Assembly: GCA_963576725.1 (NCBI GenBank)
Contig: OY755237.1
Location: forward strand, 60,565,873-60,629,872
Direction: 5' to 3'
Origin: Azorinus chamasolen
Taxonomy: Eukaryota > Mollusca > Bivalvia > Cardiida > Solecurtidae
DNA length: 64,000 nt
The notes beneath the pieces are model-generated. The model searched no databases. It was not told the origin of the DNA and saw nothing but the letters and a program-made list of their open reading frames with translations. Numbering within the stretch: position 1 is the first letter of the stretch; each line of letters starts with the position of its first letter. Shown here in pieces: positions 58,601 through 61,600 of this stretch. A program made the position numbers and the translations under genes.

Positions 58601-61600
58601 TTTGGTGATCCTAGCTGATTATGTATAGGAGGTATGCTCCGGACAAGTTTTTCTTGTAAATCAAGTCCAAGGTCAAGTTCACATTGACCTATAAATAGTA
58701 GGCGACACTCCGCCACCCCAAGATGTACTAACACACCATATTTGGTGATCCTAGCTGAAGTAGTGTAGGAGATATGCTCCGGACAAGCTTTTTTATGTAA
58801 ATGAGGTCAAAGTTCAAGGTCAAGGTCACATTGACCTAAAAATAGTATCTGACACTCCGCCATCCCAAGATGAACTCACACACCATATTTGGTGATCCTA
58901 GCTGATTCCGTATAGGAGTTATGCTCCGGACACGTTTTTCTTGTAAATGAAGCCAAAGGTCATTGTCAAGGTCACATAAACCTATAAATAGTATGCGACA
59001 CTCCGCCATCCCAAGATGTACTTACACACCATATTTGGTGATCCTAGCCAAAGTAGTGTACGAGATATGCTTCAGACAAGCAAAATCTGTTAATCCAGTT
59101 AAAAACATACATGATTTTGAACTTTGACCTCTAAGTATGACCTTGACCTTTCAGCTATTGACATGTTTTTTTCATGCGACACGCCGTACCGTCTAGAGGA
59201 ACATTTATGCCAAGTGGTTATCTTAATCCATCCATGGAGTTCTAAGTTACAGCCCGGACAAGTCCGGACGGACGCACATATGGACAGACACATTTTTAAG
59301 TTAAAAGGGGCATACTTCCAATATTAGTGAAGCCAGAGTTATGGACCTTGTGCATGACACTTTCTCTTATCATGATCTTTCTATGTATGAAGTTTCAATC
59401 CACTGGCATGAGCCATTTAGGAGTTATCGTCCGGACAAAACTGGCAGCCGCCCGCCCGCCGTACATCAGTTATTAACTGGACAAGACCGGTGGGGGACTA
59501 ATAAAGAATTTAATAATAGTGTCATTCCTTTTGTGGTCACATATGATCCATCTATGCCGAATATAGGTTTAGTGATAAATAAATATTGGGACTTACTTAA
59601 GTTGTCAACAAATGAAAATGTGAAATATGTTTATGATAATTACAGACCAATAATAGCGTACAAGAGACCGCGTAATTTACGGGATCATTTAGTGCATTCA
59701 AATTTTTCTTCTCAACAATATACTTGTGCATCTTCGAATTATAATAGAAATAGATGTTCTCATTGTAAGAATATAATTTCAAGTTCTTCCTTCACAAGTA
59801 ATATTTCAGGTGACACTTATAATCTTAGATATAATACCAACTGTTCTACAAGTAATGTCATTTATTTGATATCGTGTAAGAAATGTAATATACATTATAT
59901 TGGTCAAACTATGCCATCTGTATCTGGATGTATGAACAGCCATAGATTCGATATAAATGGTTTCATCGATTCAAGATTTTCTACCACTGTTGCAACACAC
60001 TTTAATTCTGAGAACCACTCTTTAGATGACTTTACACTTATGCCTTTTGATATTGTTAATGATAATTTAGAAAGTCTTTGCAAAGAAACATATTGGATCC
60101 ATAAAATTGACACTTTTACACCAAAAGTTTAAATGCAAAAGTTATATTTGATATCTAAAAGTTATATATGATATCTAATTGTTCTATTAAATATACTTGA
60201 TACACATACTTTCCTGTTAATTAACGTAACGTTACAGAGGCATACAGTCGTTATTTCCTATTTTTGGTTTTTATATATATCTCTATAGGAATTATTCGTA
60301 TTATTGCAATCCGCCTGTATGCATTTTCAGCCTATTTCAATAATGTAGTAATTTACTTTACATTCTTAACCCTTTCCTCCTTGAATATTCATGTAAGAAA
60401 TATTTGCGTCATGAATATGAATTAAATTAATTTATTATAAATCTAATAGCACATGGACACAGAAATTTATGACCATGTCACTAACTGTTTTATATCATTA
60501 GCAAGCAGAGCAGATCCTGATCAGATGACTCCGATATAGCCGTCTGATCTAGGTCTACTCTGTTTGCAAAGGCGTAGAAATGCGTATTTATGGAGTAAAG
60601 GGATAAATTCGTCGTAATGTTACGTTTAATTTTCCCGCCATTGTTTATACGATGACGTCACTTCCGTGACGTTAAGTATATTACAGTTGTTTTGCACTGA
60701 AGAAGATGTAAATTGAAACATGTATGCAGTAAAATAAAAAACGTGTTGGTTGTTAATTTATCCCATACAAGTTTAATTAGTGGATAACCGTTGCGTATTT
60801 GAAGATTTGCAGCAGTATATCAGTGGTTTATATGTCACAAATTTAGTTTTACATATCCCTATTCTAATGAAACCATAGATCCAGATGGTAAAAAGCAAAC
60901 AATACTTTAAGTCCTTTGATATGTTCTCTCTGTCGTCATAACATGACATCATGAAACACCGCATATCTCCGCATTACGCATATAGAAAATAGCTCTCTCG
61001 GAACCTAGCAATTGTGCTTACATTTAACGTACCAAGAACTGGTGTTTTCACTTGATAGTTTGATTTTCACAAATGAAAATCATGATTAACTTAAGTCATG
61101 GTCCTTTGAATTTCTGACGGTAGGTTCCTTTCAAAACTACCAAAGATGAGTCAAATTTGACCTCGACATTGCCAAGTGGATATCAGCAAAGGCGTTCGGC
61201 TCTTGAAATATGTCTAAAATAAGTTAAAATGTTCCTAAATTGACGTTTTGTAACATTTGGGGCCGAAAAAATAATGCCTGGGGCGTTTTTAGAAAAGGCT
61301 TTATTTTCGTATATTCTATATAAGAGAATATACGAAATTTCAGCTTTGTCTCAAAACGCACCAAGCATTATTTTTTCGGCCCCAAATGTTACAAAACGTC
61401 AATTTAAGGACATTTTAACTTATTTTAGACATATTTCATGAGCCGAACGCCTGTGTATATCAGGAGAGACATTCTTCAGGTGTGTTTGGAATTTGCAAAG
61501 AGTCCTAGAGTGGGTGGGGCAAATTCTAATTATGGGACTGTCCTTGAAGAATTGAAGAATACTGCCGCTTCTGATTTCGGACAAGTTGCCATTATAGCTT

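Noticed and set aside
57390..59300. R12 as a proven hormone-responsive enhancer
   Set aside because: The motif match is exact but function cannot be inferred from sequence in a tandem array; kept only as a finding to test.
59341..59507. Taking the ATG at 59341 as the start of the Penelope-like protein
   Set aside because: 59341-59507 is R7-type repeat sequence that happens to stay open; homology to Penelope begins only at 59508.
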